Shown: positions 6,603 through 8,946 of the stretch, piece after piece | Layout: every line of letters starts with the position of its first letter | How positions within the stretch are numbered: position 1 is the first letter of the stretch | Source of the DNA: Lentisphaeria bacterium | GTDB lineage: Bacteria > Verrucomicrobiota > Lentisphaeria > Victivallales > UBA1829 | DNA: 8,946 bases | Direction: 5' to 3' | Assembly (NCBI GenBank): GCA_019408975.1 | Contig: DXVA01000017.1 | Coordinates: 11,291 to 20,236, forward strand | Translations under genes and position numbers: made by a program | The notes under the pieces: model-generated | The model's database searches: none | What the model saw: only the letters and a program-made list of their open reading frames with translations | What the model was told of the DNA's origin: nothing

Positions 6603-6951
6603 TTGCTTCTCCTATCTCTTTAGTGTGGATTCGACGCGTTGAATGATATGCTCCGGACCATCGCCATATCGGTTCTGCGTTCGGAGCCAGAACTTCGTAG
6701 CGCATACCGTTATAAAGGATGGTGTCTCCTCGTTCCGGATCATTTTTCAGATCGTCAGCCGCAACCAGAAAGTCGCGGCTCTCAATTCTGACGGTCGATC
6801 CATACTGGTTTTCGGCCCGGAATAACGTCCGTCCCAACGTCGCGGGGATCTCGAAAGATCCTCCGCCCTTCGGATTATATGTAATTGTAACCGAAAGACA
6901 TTCACGACGCTGTTCGTCCAGCCATTCCGAGGCCGCAGCCAGCAGGTTCAT
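6595..6951 (-). CDS. Putative head-tail adaptor protein
   Basis: 118 residues, starting MNLLAAASEWLDEQRRECLS. The ATG at 6951 is 2 bases after the upstream stop; a longer reading from 7086 would run through the preceding gene and gives an Arg/Cys-rich leader, so I reject it. An N-terminal helix is followed by a mostly beta domain: VTITYNPKGGGSFEIPATLG, then a FRAENQYGSTVRIESRDFLV segment, RGDTILYNGMRYEVL, and a C-terminal WRWSGAYHSTRRIHTKEIG. The 'G D xI xx x G xxYEV' strand and the 'RIHTK' ending resemble small head-tail joining proteins of prophages (from memory). The order, just after the capsid genes and before neck and tail genes, supports a connector role. The specific family is not certain. 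Confidence 0.75.
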   Translation of the reverse strand: MNLLAAASEWLDEQRRECLSVTITYNPKGGGSFEIPATLGRTLFRAENQYGSTVRIESRDFLVAADDLKNDPERGDTILYNGMRYEVLAPNAEPIWRWSGAYHSTRRIHTKEIGEANA

Positions 6952-6953
6952 GT

Positions 6954-7289
6954 TTAGACGGCGACGTAGGGGGCGTTGAGGAGGACGCGCACCACTTCTC
7001 CGTCGGTTTCGGCAGCCTGGACAGATTTGCCCAGATACTGATTGCCAGACTGAGTTGCGGTCGCCACCTTGTTGGCAGCATCCCAATACAGCGGGGTTCC
7101 GACAGCGATTGCGCCGGTTCCCTTCGGGGCATCGAAAATACCGACAACTGCCAGCGATCCCAGCGTTCCGGCTTCAATATCCAGACGAGCAACACCGACC
7201 AAACTTCCCTGAACGACCACATCTCCAGCAGCAATATTTTCAGTGGGACGATAATCGACAGCTTCACCTTTTTGTACGTAACGAGTCAT
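6954..7289 (-). CDS. DUF2190 family capsid-associated protein
   Basis: 111 residues, starting MTRYVQKGEAVDYRPTENIA. The sequence follows the DUF2190 (PF09956) pattern: IAAGDVVVQGSLVGVA (residues about 19-34), a GTLGSLAVVGIFDAPKG segment, then VGTPLYWDAANK and a C-terminal VVRVLLNAP strand. Proteins of this family are usually encoded directly after the major capsid gene and are likely capsid decoration or stabilising proteins. The ATG at 7289 is chosen because AAGGAGA lies 6 bases upstream; an in-frame ATG at 7340 would start inside a hairpin and lacks such a site. The protein is small, Gly/Val/Ala-rich and has no membrane segment, as expected for a compact beta-rich capsid subunit. Confidence 0.88.
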   Translation of the reverse strand: MTRYVQKGEAVDYRPTENIAAGDVVVQGSLVGVARLDIEAGTLGSLAVVGIFDAPKGTGAIAVGTPLYWDAANKVATATQSGNQYLGKSVQAAETDGEVVRVLLNAPYVAV

Positions 7290-7295
7290 AAATAA

Positions 7296-7302
7296 TCTCC
7301 TT
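7296..7302 (-). promoter_or_regulatory. Ribosome binding site deciding the DUF2190 start
   Basis: Minus-strand AAGGAGA lies 6 bases before the ATG at 7289. It is close to the ideal sequence and spacing and favours this start over the in-frame ATG at 7340. Confidence 0.75.
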
Positions 7303-7328
7303 GAAATCAAATGTTTTGTGTTATAATT

Positions 7329-7356
7329 TGCCGGGCGCATTTTTCAGCACCCGGCA
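7329..7356 (-). other. RNA hairpin between capsid and DUF2190 genes
   Basis: On the minus strand TGCCGGGTGC (7356-7347) pairs with GCGCCCGGCA (7338-7329): a 10-bp stem with one G-T wobble and an 8-base A-rich loop. It starts 7 bases after the capsid stop codon. It is followed by AATTATAAC rather than a T-run, so it is not a typical intrinsic terminator. It may slow 3' exonuclease decay or tune expression of the downstream genes; that role is inferred. Confidence 0.55.
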
Positions 7357-7363
7357 GGGATTC

Positions 7364-8206
7364 TTAGGCAGCGCCGTTGGCTTTGACGATACCACGATGG
7401 TCCTGTTCGCGGACACCGACGTCGAAAAATACGCGGAACCACATGCCCAGAACGTTGAAGTCCAGATCACCACGCTCAACGGTGGGAGTTCTGCGGCCTT
7501 TGAGATACCCGATCTCGAAGGTGTCAACTGTGCCAGGCTGACCGAAAAGATACCAGCCAGTGGAGCTTGCCCCGGAGTAGGCAGCGTTTGCCAGATACGG
7601 GGAGCTGACCACCTGAAGGTTCTCATCGGAAAGGACGTTCAGCGCAGGTCTGACCACGTTATCAGTGCCACCGGACATCACGAGGGTCGCACCGCGAGTG
7701 AGCTCAACTGCCAAGTGTTTGAGAGCAGTCGGGACCACCAGATAACGGGGTTCCACCGCGATCGGCTGACCGTCAGCATCGACCTGGTCCAGATAGAGCT
7801 GGATCGCCTTTTTAAGACTGTCTGCGGAAAGCGCAGAGGTCGCGCCGGTGAGCAGGTTTTTATGAGCTGCGGAGAACAGCGCTTTGCCATCGCCCTGAGT
7901 GGGGTTCGCCAGGAGTCTGGAGAAGAAAAGCTGGTCGATCAAACGCGCAGCCCTGTTGCCCATTGCAACCGGAACCTTGAGAAAAGCTCCCAGGTCGTCG
8001 TTGATAATCATTTTTCTGGTCAGGCAGAACTTCTTGGCAAAGGTGTCGATCTGGTTCTTTGCGGATTCTTCGATGAGTCCGCCTTCCTTGATCTCGCCGT
8101 CAGCGGCCACAGGGAGCAGATCCCCCATGTCGGTCAATCTGAAACGGTCTGCTTCCTTGAAGTCATTGAGGTCGCCACTGGCTGAGATCGCCAGAGTCAC
8201 CAGCAA
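7364..8206 (-). CDS. Mu gpT-like major capsid protein, 5'-truncated
   Basis: The readable part is about 280 residues and is the C-terminal portion of a Mu gpT-type major capsid protein. Landmarks (numbered from the TTG codon at 8206) are DFKEADRFRLTDMGDLLPVA (15-34), a KKFCLTRKMIINDDLGAF segment (58-75), MGNRAARL (82-89), LLANPTQGDGKALF (98-111) and AAHKNLLTG (113-121). The C-terminal part ends VGVREQDHRGIVKANGAA. In relatives, further sequence including a conserved Trp comes before the DFK motif; here homology ends near residues 3-6 and a stop in this frame occurs at 8216-8218, so the N-terminal part is missing. The TTG is only the nearest possible start and has no ribosome binding site, so I do not think it is a true start. 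Whether the intact gene was a plain capsid gene or a protease-capsid fusion cannot be seen. Confidence 0.88.
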   Translation of the reverse strand: MLVTLAISASGDLNDFKEADRFRLTDMGDLLPVAADGEIKEGGLIEESAKNQIDTFAKKFCLTRKMIINDDLGAFLKVPVAMGNRAARLIDQLFFSRLLANPTQGDGKALFSAAHKNLLTGATSALSADSLKKAIQLYLDQVDADGQPIAVEPRYLVVPTALKHLAVELTRGATLVMSGGTDNVVRPALNVLSDENLQVVSSPYLANAAYSGASSTGWYLFGQPGTVDTFEIGYLKGRRTPTVERGDLDFNVLGMWFRVFFDVGVREQDHRGIVKANGAA

Positions 8207-8471
8207 AAGCGAATCCTATATCTCGCATCTGTTCCGCAAAGAAATGGGAATCGCACCGCACCGGTATCTGCTGCAGCAGAGAATAAAAGCGGCACGCGTG
8301 CTGTTGAACGGTCCGCTCCCGGTCAAGGTGATCGCAGAGCGTTGCGGATTCCCGAAACTGCGTACTTTCTACGCGGCATTTCAACGGGAAATCGGCATAT
8401 CGCCGGGAACTCTGCGCAAGAGAAGGGCTTACCTTGATATGGAAAAACGGAACTCTTTCACCAAGTTCTGA
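8202..8471 (+). pseudogene. AraC-family regulator, 3' fragment
   Basis: About 90 C-terminal residues of an AraC/XylS-type DNA-binding domain. SESYISHLFRKEMGIAPHRY is the recognition helix of the first helix-turn-helix and the start of the linker, followed by RIKAARVLL, then the second helix-turn-helix (VKVIAERCGF, TFYAAFQREIGISPGTLRKR). The sensor domain and first HTH helix are missing; upstream of about 8200 the frame continues only as antisense of the capsid gene. No promoter or start lies at the fragment's edge, so it is either a true gene remnant or half a gene joined to foreign DNA. AraC regulators beside glycoside hydrolases usually respond to sugars, so the intact gene may have controlled the downstream beta-galactosidase gene; this is inference. 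Confidence 0.85.
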
Positions 8472-8535
8472 AAGCCTGCCTCAAGATCGGCGGCATCCTG
8501 CCGTTGTTTTATCCGTCCGAAGCCGCCGCGGAGCC

Positions 8536-8575
8536 GCCGGAACCGGGGAATATTGCCGGTATCGGTGCTTTTTAT
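8536..8575 (+). terminator. Intrinsic terminator after araC-family fragment
   Basis: GCCGGAACCGG (8536-8546) and CCGGTATCGGT (8556-8566) form an 11-bp stem with one A-A mismatch and two G-T wobbles around a 9-base loop, followed by GCTTTTTATT. It is 65 bases after the regulator's stop codon and in the right orientation to end its transcript. The beta-galactosidase gene would therefore need its own promoter, somewhere in the roughly 95 bases that follow; I see no convincing -35/-10 pair there. Confidence 0.65.
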
Positions 8576-8670
8576 TCAAAATAAACTTGAATTCATTTGT
8601 AATTTGCCCTGTGCGGGAATATCTTTACCGGAACTGTCCTGCAAACAAGAAAATAAAAGGGTAAATGAAT

Positions 8671-8946
8671 ATGAACGATTGGGAAAATCAGAAGCTCGTC
8701 GGAATCAATAAAATGGACGGACATACGGTTTATCCGCCGTTTGACGACAAAGATGATGCCATGACCGGCGAACGTTCCGCTTCTCCTTATTTCAAACTGC
8801 TCAACGGTGCATGGAAATTTGAATATTTCTCCGGGCCGGATACTCTGCCGGAAGATTTTTTCGAGGAGGATTTCGACTGTTCCGAATGGGATGATATCGT
8901 TGTCCCGAGCAACTGGCAGATGAAAGGTTACGGCAACCCTCATTAC
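8671..8946 (+). CDS. lacZ: Glycoside hydrolase family 2 beta-galactosidase, N-terminal part
   Basis: 92 codons, continuing beyond the right edge. The N-terminal domain of LacZ-type GH2 enzymes is clear: SPYFKLLNGAWKFEYFSGPD, then the SEWDDIVVPSNWQMKGYGNP segment, matching E. coli LacZ around SLNGEWRFAWFPAPE and VVPSNWQMHGYD. These residues form the jelly-roll sugar-binding domain; the catalytic barrel would lie several hundred residues downstream, outside the window. The enzyme hydrolyses beta-galactosides such as lactose or plant and host glycans. I chose ATG 8671 because AAAAGGG ends 9 bases upstream; an in-frame ATG at 8665 is only 3 bases from that site. No signal peptide is visible, so it is probably cytoplasmic. 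The gene is co-oriented with the araC-family fragment, but a terminator lies between them. Confidence 0.92.
   Translation, partial: MNDWENQKLVGINKMDGHTVYPPFDDKDDAMTGERSASPYFKLLNGAWKFEYFSGPDTLPEDFFEEDFDCSEWDDIVVPSNWQMKGYGNPHY

Noticed and set aside
7301..8185. Long plus-strand reading frame of 294 codons
   Set aside because: It is antisense to the well-supported capsid gene, has no ribosome binding site or family motifs, and runs through a hairpin and intergenic DNA at its start.
7899..8200. In-frame extension of the AraC-like reading frame upstream of position 8200
   Set aside because: These codons are the antisense of the capsid gene and show no AraC sensor-domain features; AraC homology starts only near 8202.
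8190..8216. Prophage attachment site at the capsid/araC junction
   Set aside because: An attachment site should border the end of the phage genome, not the middle of the capsid gene, and neither a repeat nor an integrase is visible.
8472..8535. GC-rich stretch with short CGGC/GCCG inverted repeat as a further terminator
   Set aside because: The stem is only 4 bp with an interrupted T-run; the longer stem at 8536-8566 is the better candidate.
8593..8943. Minus-strand reading frame of 116 codons
   Set aside because: It lies opposite the beta-galactosidase start and shows no recognisable motifs; the plus-strand GH2 signature is unambiguous.

Overview
The window reads as two unrelated blocks joined abruptly near position 8200. 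Positions 1 to about 8200 are a tightly packed run of bacteriophage head-tail and tail genes, all on the minus strand and transcribed right to left. Positions about 8200 to 8946 are bacterial chromosomal DNA on the plus strand: the 3' end of an AraC-family regulator gene, a hairpin terminator, and the start of a glycoside hydrolase family 2 beta-galactosidase. I see no tRNA, rRNA, CRISPR array, transposase or integrase.

The phage block, in transcription order, is: 5'-truncated Mu gpT-like major capsid protein; DUF2190 capsid protein; putative head-tail adaptor; a small protein with one membrane segment; putative tail terminator; HK97 gp10-like neck/tail-completion protein; tail tube protein; an intrinsic terminator; two overlapping tail assembly chaperones; a 897-residue tape measure protein; a conserved tail protein with a Ser/Asp linker; and a tail-associated protein with a run of 20 serines that leaves the window at the left edge. 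This is the order of a long, flexible-tailed (siphovirus) morphogenesis module. Most genes overlap by 4 or 8 bases or are separated by fewer than 20, and most have good AGGAG-type ribosome binding sites, so translation is probably coupled. Terminase, portal, protease, lysis, integration and replication genes are absent.

The host is uncertain. The post-tape-measure protein resembles, from memory, conserved prophage proteins of the Planctomycetes-Verrucomicrobia-Lentisphaerae group. An AraC-type regulator beside a GH2 enzyme fits a carbohydrate-degrading gut or sediment bacterium such as Victivallis-like Lentisphaerota. This is inference, not a demonstrated assignment.

The most notable features are the capsid/araC junction, where two divergent genes both lack their 5' parts; the 20-serine run that uses all six serine codons; an exact 44-residue tandem repeat in the tape measure protein; a terminator separating the tail tube gene from the chaperone/tape measure genes; and a membrane protein inside the head-tail connector cluster. 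None of these establishes a new system. The two Ser-linker tail proteins are the best candidates for uncharacterised biology.
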